A stretch of 45,809 nucleotides of DNA, from contig JAJZAQ010000020.1 in NCBI GenBank assembly GCA_021799355.1, positions 1 to 45,809 of the forward strand, in the 5' to 3' direction. Both the position numbers and the translations under genes were made by a program. Source of the DNA: Pseudomonadota bacterium (lineage in GTDB: Bacteria; Pseudomonadota; Gammaproteobacteria; Burkholderiales; Burkholderiaceae_C). Position 1 is the stretch's first letter. Every line of letters starts with the position of its first letter. Below, in pieces: positions 1 through 8,881 of this stretch. The notes under the pieces were generated by a model that was not told the origin of the DNA, made no database searches, and saw only the letters and a program-made list of their open reading frames with translations.

Positions 1-106
1 CACCAGCGCAAGCGCCCCGTTGGACGCCAGCGGGCTGATGCCCAGCGCCGAAGCTGCCAATCTGCCCAAAACCGACACGGCAGCCAACACTCCGGCATCC
101 CGCTGA
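1..106 (+). CDS. Possible 3' end of an unidentified plus-strand gene (partial)
   Basis: Frame 2 is open from the window edge and ends at TGA 104-106. It gives a hydrophilic Ser/Ala/Pro-rich tail of 34 residues with no recognisable motif. It would converge on lpdA, whose stop lies at 154-156. The call is weak because the opposite strand is also open: in the lpdA frame, beyond its stop, it reads a hydrophobic Leu/Ala/Gly-rich stretch that could be part of a membrane protein leaving the window. About 76% of third positions in the plus frame are G or C (8 of 34 are A/T), and the rival frame scores about the same, so composition does not decide between them. Only the sequence to the left of the window can. 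Confidence 0.25.
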   Translation, partial: TSASAPLDASGLMPSAEAANLPKTDTAANTPASR

Positions 107-153
107 CCCGCCGACGCCCGACCGGCCTGTTGAGCCAGAAGCAGCCCGACGCG

Positions 154-1983
154 TCAGCGCCGCGGCGGCGGCAGATCGGTGCAACTGCCCTCGGCCGCTT
201 CGGCCGCCAGGCCGATGCTCTCGCCCAGCGTTGGATGCGGGTGGATGGTGCGGCCGATGTCCACCGCGTCGGCGCCCATTTCGATCGCCAGCGCGATTTC
301 CCCGATCAGATCGCCGGCATGGGTGCCGACGATGCCGCCGCCGACGATGCGGTGCGTGGCCGCGTCGAACAGCAGTTTGGTGAAGCCTTCGTCGCGCCCA
401 TTGGCAATCGCCCGGCCCGACGCGCTCCACGGAAATAGCCCCTTGGTCACGGCAATGCCTTGCGCGCGGGCGGCGTCTTCGGTCAGCCCGACCCAGGCGA
501 TTTCCGGGTCGGTGTACGCCACGCTGGGAATCACCCGGGCGTCGAACGCCGAGCGCGCCAGCGCCGTGTCGCCCTTGAGTTCACCCGCGCACACCTCGGC
601 GGCCACATGCCCTTCATGCACCGCCTTGTGCGCCAGCATCGGCTGGCCGACGATATCGCCAATCGCGAAGATGTGCGGCACGTTGGTGCGCTGTTGCGCA
701 TCGACCGGGATGAAGCCGCGCTCGTTCACTGCCACGCCGGCCTTGTCGGCGGCGATTTTGCGGCCATTGGGCGCGCGGCCTACGGCCTGCAGCACCAGGT
801 CGTAGCGCTGCGGCTCGGCTGGTGCGCCTTCGCCCTCGAAGCGCACCCAGATGCCGTCCGGCTTGACTTCGGCAGCGACGGTCTTGGTCTTGAGCATCAT
901 GCGGTCGAAGCGCTTGGCGTTCATCTTCTGCCAGACCTTGACCAAGTCGCGGTCGGCGCCGGGCATCAGGCCATCGAGCATTTCGACCACATCCAGCCTC
1001 GCGCCGAGCGTCGAATACACCGTCCCCATTTCCAGGCCGATGATGCCGCCGCCGATGATCAGCATGTTCTTCGGCGCCACGTCGAGTTGCAGCGCGCCGG
1101 TGGAATCGACGATGCGCGGATCGTCCGGCAGGAACGGTAGCCGCACCGCCTGCGAACCGGCGGCGATGATGGCGCGGGCAAAGCGCACGGTCTGCGTCTG
1201 TCCGGTTTTCTCCTGGCCGTCGCCGGTGGTGAGTTCGACGGCGACGTGGTGCGCGTCGACAAAGCTGCCGTAGCCGCGCAGCACCGTGACCTTGCGCATC
1301 TTCGCCATCGCCGCCAGCCCGCCGGTGAGCTTGCCGACCACCTTGGCCTTGTGCGCGGCGAGCTTGGCGCGGTCGATCTTGGGTGCGCCGAATTCGACAC
1401 CGAAGTCGGCGAGATGCGCGGCTTCGTCGATCACCGCAGCCACATGCAGCAGCGCCTTGCTCGGAATGCAGCCGACGTTCAGGCACACACCGCCAAGGGT
1501 CGCGTAGCGCTCGACCAGCACGACGTTCAGCCCCAGATCGGCGGCGCGAAACGCGGCGGAATACCCGCCCGGGCCGGCGCCGAGCACCAGCAGGTCGCAC
1601 TCCACATCGGCCTGGCCGCTGAACGCTGCGGTCGGCTGCGGCGCGGCGGGGGTTGGCGACGTGTTGGCGGCACGCGCAGCGGAGGCGGTGGCAGCGGGCG
1701 CCGCAGCAGTGGCCGGAGCGACGGCCGCAGGCTGCACCGCCTCGCCACTGGTCTCCAGCTCCAGCAGCACCGAGCCTTCGCTGACCTTGTCCCCGAGCTT
1801 GACCCGCAGGGCCTTGACCACACCGGCCGCGCTGCTCGGAATCTCCATGCTCGCCTTGTCGCTTTCTACCGTGACCAGCGACTGATCCACCGCAATCGTG
1901 TCGCCAGCCTTCACCAGCACCTCGATCACTTCCACATCCTTGAAGTCCCCGATGTCGGGAACCTTGACTTCGACTGTTGCCAT
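154..1983 (-). CDS. lpdA: Dihydrolipoamide dehydrogenase with N-terminal lipoyl domain (E3 of pyruvate dehydrogenase)
   Basis: This is the E3 flavoprotein of the pyruvate dehydrogenase complex; it reoxidises dihydrolipoyl groups and passes electrons through FAD to NAD+. The 609 residues comprise a lipoyl domain (about 1-79, with lipoyl-lysine K43 in ESDKAS), an Ala/Pro/Thr linker (about 80-125) and a full E3 core. In the core are the FAD-binding GAGPGG (135-140), the redox disulfide GGVCLNVGC (C167 and C172), an NAD-binding GGGIIGLE and the C-terminal HPHPTLGE that supplies the active-site histidine. Enterobacterial Lpd lacks the lipoyl domain, but lipoylated E3 proteins are known from neisserial and Cupriavidus-type bacteria. 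It is the last gene of aceE-aceF-lpdA, 13 bases after aceF, with a G-rich ribosome binding site. Its lipoyl coding region shares a 116-bp identical tract with aceF. Confidence 0.97.
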   Translation of the reverse strand: MATVEVKVPDIGDFKDVEVIEVLVKAGDTIAVDQSLVTVESDKASMEIPSSAAGVVKALRVKLGDKVSEGSVLLELETSGEAVQPAAVAPATAAAPAATASAARAANTSPTPAAPQPTAAFSGQADVECDLLVLGAGPGGYSAAFRAADLGLNVVLVERYATLGGVCLNVGCIPSKALLHVAAVIDEAAHLADFGVEFGAPKIDRAKLAAHKAKVVGKLTGGLAAMAKMRKVTVLRGYGSFVDAHHVAVELTTGDGQEKTGQTQTVRFARAIIAAGSQAVRLPFLPDDPRIVDSTGALQLDVAPKNMLIIGGGIIGLEMGTVYSTLGARLDVVEMLDGLMPGADRDLVKVWQKMNAKRFDRMMLKTKTVAAEVKPDGIWVRFEGEGAPAEPQRYDLVLQAVGRAPNGRKIAADKAGVAVNERGFIPVDAQQRTNVPHIFAIGDIVGQPMLAHKAVHEGHVAAEVCAGELKGDTALARSAFDARVIPSVAYTDPEIAWVGLTEDAARAQGIAVTKGLFPWSASGRAIANGRDEGFTKLLFDAATHRIVGGGIVGTHAGDLIGEIALAIEMGADAVDIGRTIHPHPTLGESIGLAAEAAEGSCTDLPPPRR

Positions 1984-1996
1984 CGCTCGCCCCCGG

Positions 1997-3400
1997 TCAG
2001 ATCAGCACACGCCGCAGATCGGCGAGCAGTTCGGCCAGCACCGTGGTGAAGCGCGCGGCCATCGCGCCGTCGATCACCCGGTGGTCGTAAGACAGCGACA
2101 GCGGCAGCATCAGCCGCGGCTGGAACGCGGAGCCGTCCCACACCGGCTTGATCTGCGACTTGGACAGTCCGAGGATGGCGACTTCCGGCGCGTTGATGAT
2201 CGGCGTGAACGCGGTGCCGCCCACCCCGCCCAGGCTGGAAATGGTGAAGCTCGCGCCCTGCATGTCCGAGGGCTTGAGCTTGCCTTCGCGCGCAACCGCG
2301 GCGAGTTCGCCCATTTCCTTGGCGATCTGCGCCAGCCCTTTCTTGTCCACGTCCTTGAGTACCGGCACGACCAGGCCCTGCGGGGTATCGGCGGCAAAGC
2401 CGATGTGGATGTAGTCCTTGACGATGAGGTTCTCGCCCGTGTCGTCGAGCGAGCTGTTGAACGCCGGCATCTGCCTGAGCGCGGTCACGCAGGCCTTCGT
2501 CACAAACGCCAGCATCGTGAGCTTGACACCCTGCTTGGCCATGCGTTCGTTGCTCTCCTTGCGGAAGGCTTCGAGGTCGGTGACATCGGCCTCGTCGAAT
2601 TGGGTGACGTGCGGAATCATCGCCCAGTTGCGCGCCAGGTTGGGGCCGGAGAGCTTTTTGATGCGCGACAGCGGCTCGGTATGCACCGGGCCGAATTTGG
2701 CGAAGTCCACCTTGGGCCAGGGCAGCAGGTTGAGCCCGCCCAGCGCAGCGCCCTTGCCTGTGCCCACGCCGGCGGCCGCCGCGGCCTGGGTGATGGTCTG
2801 CCCGGCCATCACCGCCTTGACGAAGGCCTGCACGTCCTCGGCGGTGATGCGGCCCTTGGGCCCGCTGCCCTTGACCTCGGCCAGCGGCACGCCCAACTCG
2901 CGCGCGAGCTTGCGCACACTGGGCGAAGCATGCGGCAAGTGCGCCGGGGTCGGCGCCGGTTCGGCTTCGGGCAACGCGGCGGTCGGCGGGGTATGCTGCC
3001 GCGGCTCGGAAGCGAAACCGACGCCGACCGCTGCCGGAACGATGGCCGCCGGCGCGGCCACGGGCGGCGCCTGGACCGCAAGAGCGGTATCAGTGGGCGC
3101 GGGCGGCGCGGCAGCCGGTGCCGAAGAGGCCGAGGCAGCGGACGCTGGTTGCGCAGCGTCGTCGCTGGTCTCCAGCTCTAGCAGCACCGAGCCTTCGCTC
3201 ACCTTGTCGCCGAGCTTCACCCGCAGGGCCTTGACCACACCGGCTGCGCTGCTCGGAATCTCCATGCTGGCCTTGTCGCTTTCTACCGTGACCAGCGACT
3301 GATCCACCGCAATCGTGTCGCCAGCCTTCACCAGCACCTCGATCACTTCCACATCCTTGAAGTCCCCGATGTCGGGAACCTTGACCTCGACGACGGCCAT
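1997..3400 (-). CDS. aceF: Dihydrolipoamide acetyltransferase (E2 of pyruvate dehydrogenase)
   Basis: The E2 core moves the acetyl group from its lipoyl arm to CoA. In the 467 residues I see one lipoyl domain (about 1-79, K43), a long Ala/Pro linker, a peripheral-subunit-binding domain (about 158-195, beginning PSVRKLARELGVP) that docks E1 or E3, a second linker, and the catalytic domain (about 235-467) with the active-site DHRVIDGA near the C-terminus. Many E2 proteins carry two or three lipoyl domains; this one has a single copy and E3 carries another. The frame is open 87 bases further upstream, but ATG 3400 is chosen because it has an AGGAG ribosome binding site and begins the conserved lipoyl fold. 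It lies 37 bases after aceE. Confidence 0.96.
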   Translation of the reverse strand: MAVVEVKVPDIGDFKDVEVIEVLVKAGDTIAVDQSLVTVESDKASMEIPSSAAGVVKALRVKLGDKVSEGSVLLELETSDDAAQPASAASASSAPAAAPPAPTDTALAVQAPPVAAPAAIVPAAVGVGFASEPRQHTPPTAALPEAEPAPTPAHLPHASPSVRKLARELGVPLAEVKGSGPKGRITAEDVQAFVKAVMAGQTITQAAAAAGVGTGKGAALGGLNLLPWPKVDFAKFGPVHTEPLSRIKKLSGPNLARNWAMIPHVTQFDEADVTDLEAFRKESNERMAKQGVKLTMLAFVTKACVTALRQMPAFNSSLDDTGENLIVKDYIHIGFAADTPQGLVVPVLKDVDKKGLAQIAKEMGELAAVAREGKLKPSDMQGASFTISSLGGVGGTAFTPIINAPEVAILGLSKSQIKPVWDGSAFQPRLMLPLSLSYDHRVIDGAMAARFTTVLAELLADLRRVLI

Positions 3401-3437
3401 TTGCGTTTCTCCTCGTCTGGTTGTTGTCGGCAGTCGT

Positions 3438-6158
3438 TCAGGCGTAGAGCGAGAACGCTTTTTCGGTGTCGATGCCGTATTTGGCAATCGCCTCGGTCAG
3501 TTTGGCCGCGGGCAGCGCGCCTTCATCGACCAGTCCGCGCAGCGCGGCCAGCACGATGTAGTGGCGGTCGATTTCGAAATGCCGCCGCAGCTCGGTGCGG
3601 GTGTCGGAGCGGCCAAAGCCGTCGGTGCCGAGCACGCGGTAGTTGCGTCCCTTGGGCAGGAAGGGCCGAATCTGCTCGGCAAACAGCCGCACGTAATCGG
3701 TGCTGGCGACCACCGGGCCGGGATGGCTGGCGAGTTGCTGGGTGACGAAGGGCACGCGCGGGGTTTCGGTGGGATGCAGCAGATTCCAGCGCTCGGTGGC
3801 CTTGCCGTCGCGCGCCAGCTCGTTGAAGCTCGGGCAGCTCCACACGTCGGCCGCCACGCCCCAGTCGGTTTCGAGCAGTTCCTGCGCCGCCAGGCTTTCG
3901 CGCAGGATGGAGCCGGAGCCCAGCAGTTGCACGCGGTTCTTGACCTTGGCCTTGCCGGGCTTGAACAGATACATGCCCTTGAGGATCTGCTCCTCGGTAC
4001 CGGGCTGCAGCCCGGGCTGGGCATAGTTTTCGTTGAGCACGGTCAGGTAGTAGAAAACGTCTTCCTGGTTTTCGACCATGCGCTTCAGACCCGCGTGCAG
4101 GATCACTGCGACCTCGTGGGCGAAAGTCGGGTCGTAGCTGATGCAGTTGGGCACATTGGCCGCCATCACCTGGCTGTGGCCGTCCTCGTGCTGCAAGCCC
4201 TCGCCGTTGAAGGTCGAGCGCTGGGAGGTGCCGCCCAGCAGAAAGCCGCGCGCCAGCATGTCGCCTGCGGCCCAGATCAGATCGCCGATGCGCTGGAAGC
4301 CAAACATCGAGTAGAAGATGTAGAACGGAATCATGATGCGGTTGCTGTGCGAATAGCTGGTCGCCGCAGCAATCCACGAGCTGATGCCGCCTGCCTCGGT
4401 GATGCCCTCCTGCAGAATCTGCCCAGCCTTGTCCTCGCGGTAATACATCACCTCGCCGCGATCGACCGGGGTGTATTTCTGCCCTTCCGGCGCGTAAATA
4501 CCGATCTGCCGATACAACCCTTCCATACCGAAAGTGCGGGTTTCGTCGACCAGGATGGGCACGGCGCGCGGGCCCAGCGTCTTGTCGCGCAGCAACTGGT
4601 TGAGGCAGCGCACATACGCCTGGGTGGTGGAGATTTCGCGACCTTCGGCAGTGGGCTCGAGCACCAGCTGGAAGATTTCCTTGAGATCGGGAATGACCAG
4701 GTGCTCGTCAGCTTTTTCGCGCCGCTGCGGCAGAAAACCACCCAGCGCCTTGCGCCGCTGGATCAGGTATTTCATTTCCGGCGTGTCGTCGGCCGGCTTG
4801 AAAAACGGCAGATTGGGCAGCTCGTGGTCGGGGATGGGGATGTTGAAGCGGTCGCGGAACTCGCGGATGTCTTCGTCGGTGAGTTTTTTCACCTGGTGCG
4901 CGACGTTGCGCGCCTCGGCCGCGCGGCCCATGCCGTAGCCCTTGATGGTCTTGACCAGGATGACCGTCGGCCCACCCTGGTGGTTGGCCGCAGCGTGGAA
5001 CGCGGCATAGACCTTCTGCGGGTCGTGGCCGCCGCGGTTCAGGCGCCAGATGTCCTCGTCGCTCATGTGCTCGACCATTTTCAGCAGCCGTGGGTCGCGG
5101 CCGAAGAAATGCTTGCGCACGAACGCGCCGTCGTTGGCCTTCATCGCCTGATAGTCGCCATCGAGCACGTCCATCATTACCTGACGCAGGATGCCGTCCT
5201 TGTCGCGCGCCAGCAGCGGGTCCCAGTACGAGCCCCAGATCAGTTTGATCACATTCCAGCCGGCGCCGCGGAAATCGGCCTCGAGCTCCTGGATGATCTT
5301 GCCGTTGCCGCGCACCGGGCCGTCCAGGCGCTGCAAATTGCAGTTGACGACGAAAATCAGGTTGTCGAGCTTTTCCCGCGCGGCCAGACCGATCGCACCC
5401 TTGGCCTCGGGCTCGTCCATTTCGCCATCGCCGCAGAACGCCCAGACCTTGCGCTTGGCGGTATCGGCCAGACTACGCGCGTGCAGGTATTTAAGGAACC
5501 GGGCGTGGTAGATCGCCATGATCGGCCCAAGCCCCATGCTAACGGTGGAAAACTGCCAGAAGTTGGGCATCAGCTTGGGGTGCGGGTAGCTCGACAGCCC
5601 CTTACCTTCGACTTCGCGGCGGAAATGCGCTAGCTGCTCCTCGGTCAGCCGCCCTTCCATGTAGGCGCGGGCGTAGATGCCGGGCGAGCTGTGGCCCTGG
5701 AAAAAAATCAGGTCGCCACCGTGGTCGGCGGTCGGCGCGTGCCAGAAGTGGTTGAACCCGGTGCCGTACATCGTCGCTACCGAAGCGAACGACGCGATGT
5801 GCCCGCCCAGGTCGCCGCCGTCGGCCGGGTGCAGGCGGTTGGCGCGCACCACCATCGCCATCGCGTTCCAGCGCATATAGGCGCGCAGCCGTTCCTCGAT
5901 CTGCAGATTGCCGGGGCTGCGCGCCTCCTCGTCGGGCGGAATGGTGTTGACGTAGGCGGTGTTGGCGGAAAACGGCATGTCCAAGCCGTGCTGCCGCGCC
6001 TCGTCGATCAGGGTTTCGAGCAGGCTGTGCGCCCGGCCCGGCCCTTCGGTTTCGATCACCGCGCGCAGGGCGTCGAGCCATTCGCGGGTTTCCTGCGGAT
6101 CGGCATCCCCCGCGGCTGCGGACAGCGAGCTGGGTTGCATTTCGGGTAAAGCGGCCAT
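3438..6158 (-). CDS. aceE: Pyruvate dehydrogenase E1 component, homodimeric type
   Basis: This thiamine-diphosphate enzyme decarboxylates pyruvate and reductively acetylates the lipoyl group of E2; it is the entry step from glycolysis to acetyl-CoA. The 906 residues match the single-chain E1 of Proteobacteria (about 890 in E. coli). The ThDP/Mg motif begins GDGEMDEPEAKGAIG and is followed by a conserved N-L-Q-R-L-D-G-P-V segment; the N-terminal part has RHAD-type substrate-channel sequence around GGHIASF and the GHSSPGIYAR motif. The frame is open to 6356, but ATG 6158 is preferred because a GAGGAG ribosome binding site precedes it and a promoter lies 20-50 bases further upstream. It heads the operon with aceF and lpdA and is divergent from a sensor kinase. 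Confidence 0.97.
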   Translation of the reverse strand: MAALPEMQPSSLSAAAGDADPQETREWLDALRAVIETEGPGRAHSLLETLIDEARQHGLDMPFSANTAYVNTIPPDEEARSPGNLQIEERLRAYMRWNAMAMVVRANRLHPADGGDLGGHIASFASVATMYGTGFNHFWHAPTADHGGDLIFFQGHSSPGIYARAYMEGRLTEEQLAHFRREVEGKGLSSYPHPKLMPNFWQFSTVSMGLGPIMAIYHARFLKYLHARSLADTAKRKVWAFCGDGEMDEPEAKGAIGLAAREKLDNLIFVVNCNLQRLDGPVRGNGKIIQELEADFRGAGWNVIKLIWGSYWDPLLARDKDGILRQVMMDVLDGDYQAMKANDGAFVRKHFFGRDPRLLKMVEHMSDEDIWRLNRGGHDPQKVYAAFHAAANHQGGPTVILVKTIKGYGMGRAAEARNVAHQVKKLTDEDIREFRDRFNIPIPDHELPNLPFFKPADDTPEMKYLIQRRKALGGFLPQRREKADEHLVIPDLKEIFQLVLEPTAEGREISTTQAYVRCLNQLLRDKTLGPRAVPILVDETRTFGMEGLYRQIGIYAPEGQKYTPVDRGEVMYYREDKAGQILQEGITEAGGISSWIAAATSYSHSNRIMIPFYIFYSMFGFQRIGDLIWAAGDMLARGFLLGGTSQRSTFNGEGLQHEDGHSQVMAANVPNCISYDPTFAHEVAVILHAGLKRMVENQEDVFYYLTVLNENYAQPGLQPGTEEQILKGMYLFKPGKAKVKNRVQLLGSGSILRESLAAQELLETDWGVAADVWSCPSFNELARDGKATERWNLLHPTETPRVPFVTQQLASHPGPVVASTDYVRLFAEQIRPFLPKGRNYRVLGTDGFGRSDTRTELRRHFEIDRHYIVLAALRGLVDEGALPAAKLTEAIAKYGIDTEKAFSLYA

Positions 6159-6183
6159 GCTGTTCTCCTCATTGGTTCGCGGC

Positions 6184-6212
6184 AGTATCGCAAACACTTT
6201 TTCGAATGACAA
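6184..6212 (-). promoter_or_regulatory. Predicted sigma70-type promoter of aceE-aceF-lpdA
   Basis: On the minus strand TTGTCA (6207-6212) and GATACT (6184-6189) are separated by 17 bases, and a TGC directly before the -10 gives an extended -10. The expected transcript start near 6177 leaves a leader of about 19 bases before ATG 6158. Matches to consensus are 5/6 for the -35 and 4/6 for the -10. Confidence 0.6.
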
Positions 6213-6214
6213 GA

Positions 6215-6239
6215 TTGTATTTCGCATCGTGAAATACAA
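6215..6239. promoter_or_regulatory. 25-bp palindromic operator candidate
   Basis: Perfect 9-base outer arms TTGTATTTC and GAAATACAA flank a 7-base centre, which itself has one further symmetric pair. The site ends two bases upstream of the aceE -35 box, in the position of an activator or upstream repressor site. It also lies about 105 bases before the divergent kinase gene. The half-sites do not resemble the enterobacterial PdhR operator (ATTGGT-ACCAAT type). The binding protein is unknown. Confidence 0.55.
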
Positions 6240-6343
6240 AACGGCTTTTTTGCCATCTGCACGCGGTGGATGGATGCCCTGCTGCGCGCGGTCAAAATTC
6301 GTTGTTCGCCGCGCCGCAGACCGGATGACTTTAGACTTTTGCC

Positions 6344-8866
6344 GTGAAACGTACAAAACCCTTTCCGGCGCAGCGTCGGCGCAGCTGGCTGCAACATTTC
6401 GGTCTGCTGCGCGCGCGGGCGCTGTTGCGGCGGCTGCAGTCCGACCGTGTGCTGCTCGTGCTGCCGCTGGTGGTTTTCGTGCTGTTTCTGGCCGCGATGG
6501 CTGCGCTCGTGCGTTATTCGCAGCAGGCCGATCTGCAGCGCGACAAGGACAACCTGCAGCGCGACAGCGAGTGGGCGCAGCAGCGTATCAGCCTGGACCT
6601 CACCCTGGCACAAGACCAGGTGCAGGCCATTGCCAACAATCTGGCACTGCACGACGATCGCGCCGGCCCGTTCGACGTGCAGGCGCTGCGTTTGCTCCAC
6701 CGCTATCCGCAAATCGTGCTGGTGTACTACGCCCACGCCGACGGTTCGGTGGTGTTCAAAAAGGGCAGCCCCAACCTGCCAACCGAGCAGATCGCCTCGC
6801 TGGCCGGTAAGACGCTCAGGCGCAGCATCAGCCTGCAACTGATCCAGCAGGCCCTGGTCAGCCAGCGCACCGCCTACTCGGTCCCGTTCAAGACTGCCGA
6901 CAACGGCTGGCTGCTCGAATCGGCCACCCCGGTCCTGCGCAACGACCAGCTCACCGGAGTGGTCGGCGTGGTCTATTCGGTCGACGGCATTTTGCGCAAT
7001 TCGGTTCCCGAAGACCTCAACGCCAGTTACGCCGTGTCGCTGCTGGGCGGCAACAACGAACTGCTGGTCAGCGCCTCCAGCCAGCCGGTGCGCGACAAGG
7101 CACTGCAGTACCGCGCGCCGCTGCCGCCGTTCGAGCCGGGCCTGGTGTTGCAAGTCAGCAGTTACCGCAGCAGCCCGAGCTGGACGACCAAGGGCCTGTA
7201 CTGGAGCGTGTTTCTGCTCTCCGCGCTGACGCTGTGGACGCTGCTGACGAGTTGGAACCAGCTGCGCCAGCGTTTGAGCGCGCAGGAAGCGCTGACGCGC
7301 GAAACGGCGTTTCGCCGCGCCATCGAAAACTCGCTGTCCACCGGCATGCAGGCCGTGGACATGCAGGGGCGCATCCAGTATGTGAACCTGTCGTTCTGCC
7401 GCATGACCGGGTTCGACGAGAGCGACCTCATCGGCAGCCAGCCGCCCTACCCCTACTGGCCGTCGCAACAGGGGGCGGAAATGGCGCTGGCGATCCAGCA
7501 AAGCCTCGACGGCCTGGCGCCGCCCTCGGGGTTCGCGCTCAAGATCCGCCGCAAGAACGGTAGCGAGTTCGACGCCCGGGTGTACGTCTCGCCGCTGATC
7601 GACGTGCGCGAAAAGCAGACCGGGTGGATCATGTCGGTCACCGACATCACCGAACCGACCCGCATCCGGCAGGAGCTGGCCGCCTCGCACGAGCGTTTCG
7701 TCGCCGTGCTCGAAGGGCTGGACGCCGCGGTGTCCGTCATTTCCCTGGGCACGGAGGAACCGCTGTTCGCCAACAAGCTGTACCGCCAGTGGTTCGGTGC
7801 ATCGGTGCACGGCCATCTCATGCTCAACGGCGGACAGATGACCAGCATGGCCGGTGACGATCACGCCGACACCGTCGATTCATTCGCCGGGCTGCCGGCA
7901 GACGAAATCCTCGATGGCCAGGCCAATGCCCACGAAACCTATGTGCAGGCGCTGGACCGCTGGTTCGACGTGCGCCAGCGCTACATGCAGTGGGTCGATG
8001 GCCGCGTGGCCCAGCTGCTCATCGCCACTGACATCACCCCGCGCAAGCGCGCCGAGGAAACCGCGCGCAAGCAGGAAGAGAAGGCGCAGATCACCAGCCG
8101 CCTGATCACCATGGGCGAGATGGCCTCGTCGCTGGCGCACGAGCTCAACCAGCCGCTGACGGCCATCAGCAACTACACCTCCGGCATGATCGCCCGCGTC
8201 AAGACCCACGGCATGGCGCAACACGAATTGCTCGAAGCGCTGGAAAAGACCAACCGCCAGGCGCAGCGTGCCGCCGGCGTCATCAAACGGGTGCGCGATT
8301 TCGTGAAAAAAAGCGAACCGGCCCGCGTGTCATGCCGGGTGCAGGACATTGTGCGCAACACCCTGGAGCTGGCCGACATCGAACTGACGCGGCGCAACGT
8401 GCGCCTGCTCAGCTTCGTCGCCCCCGGCATCCCTACGCTGTACGCCGACCCGATCCTGATCGAGCAAGTGTTGCTCAACCTGCTGCGCAACGCTGCCGAA
8501 TCGGTGGACAAGGCCGGGCGGCAGGGCAACCAGCGCAGCATCGAGCTCAAGGTGCTGGCCGACAGCGAGCGGGTGACGTTTTCGGTCAAAGACCACGGCA
8601 CCGGCATCGACACGGCGGTGATGGAACGACTGTTCGAGGCGTTCTACACCACCAAGGCCGAGGGCCTGGGCATCGGACTGAACATCTGCCGCTCGATCGT
8701 CGAGTATCACCAGGGCCGGTTGTGGGCGGAGAATTACTACAATCAAAATCAGATCGCGGGCTGCATTTTCAGCTTCACTCTGCCGCTGGGCGCGCCCAAA
8801 CCCGGTGCACCTGCGGCCCCGCTGGACGGCCCTGCACCTGCCGACTTTTCCCCTTCCCGCTTCTGA
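6344..8866 (+). CDS. Membrane PAS-domain sensor histidine kinase
   Basis: This is the sensor of a two-component pair with the next gene. Its 840 residues include a basic N-terminus, transmembrane segment 1 (about 36-57), an extracytoplasmic sensor region (about 60-284), transmembrane segment 2 (about 285-306), a PAS domain (about 322-440), a second PAS-like region (about 450-570), a HisKA domain with SSLAHELNQPLTAI (phospho-accepting H599) and an ATPase domain with N-box LLNLLRNAAES, G1 DHGTGID and the F/G2 block FEAFYTTKAEGLGIGL. The NQPL H-box places it with the FixL/DctB/TtrS-like kinases. The start is GTG 6344 with no clear ribosome binding site, so the exact N-terminus is uncertain. The ligand cannot be told from the sequence. 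It is transcribed away from aceE. Confidence 0.9.
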   Translation: MKRTKPFPAQRRRSWLQHFGLLRARALLRRLQSDRVLLVLPLVVFVLFLAAMAALVRYSQQADLQRDKDNLQRDSEWAQQRISLDLTLAQDQVQAIANNLALHDDRAGPFDVQALRLLHRYPQIVLVYYAHADGSVVFKKGSPNLPTEQIASLAGKTLRRSISLQLIQQALVSQRTAYSVPFKTADNGWLLESATPVLRNDQLTGVVGVVYSVDGILRNSVPEDLNASYAVSLLGGNNELLVSASSQPVRDKALQYRAPLPPFEPGLVLQVSSYRSSPSWTTKGLYWSVFLLSALTLWTLLTSWNQLRQRLSAQEALTRETAFRRAIENSLSTGMQAVDMQGRIQYVNLSFCRMTGFDESDLIGSQPPYPYWPSQQGAEMALAIQQSLDGLAPPSGFALKIRRKNGSEFDARVYVSPLIDVREKQTGWIMSVTDITEPTRIRQELAASHERFVAVLEGLDAAVSVISLGTEEPLFANKLYRQWFGASVHGHLMLNGGQMTSMAGDDHADTVDSFAGLPADEILDGQANAHETYVQALDRWFDVRQRYMQWVDGRVAQLLIATDITPRKRAEETARKQEEKAQITSRLITMGEMASSLAHELNQPLTAISNYTSGMIARVKTHGMAQHELLEALEKTNRQAQRAAGVIKRVRDFVKKSEPARVSCRVQDIVRNTLELADIELTRRNVRLLSFVAPGIPTLYADPILIEQVLLNLLRNAAESVDKAGRQGNQRSIELKVLADSERVTFSVKDHGTGIDTAVMERLFEAFYTTKAEGLGIGLNICRSIVEYHQGRLWAENYYNQNQIAGCIFSFTLPLGAPKPGAPAAPLDGPAPADFSPSRF

Positions 8867-8881
8867 GCCAAGCCGACGCGC

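Noticed and set aside
3315-5633. Long plus-strand open frame (772 codons) opposite aceE
   Set aside because: It is an antisense shadow of aceE and aceF in GC-rich DNA: Arg/His/Gly-rich, no domain, no ribosome binding site, while the minus-strand frames show clear enzyme motifs.
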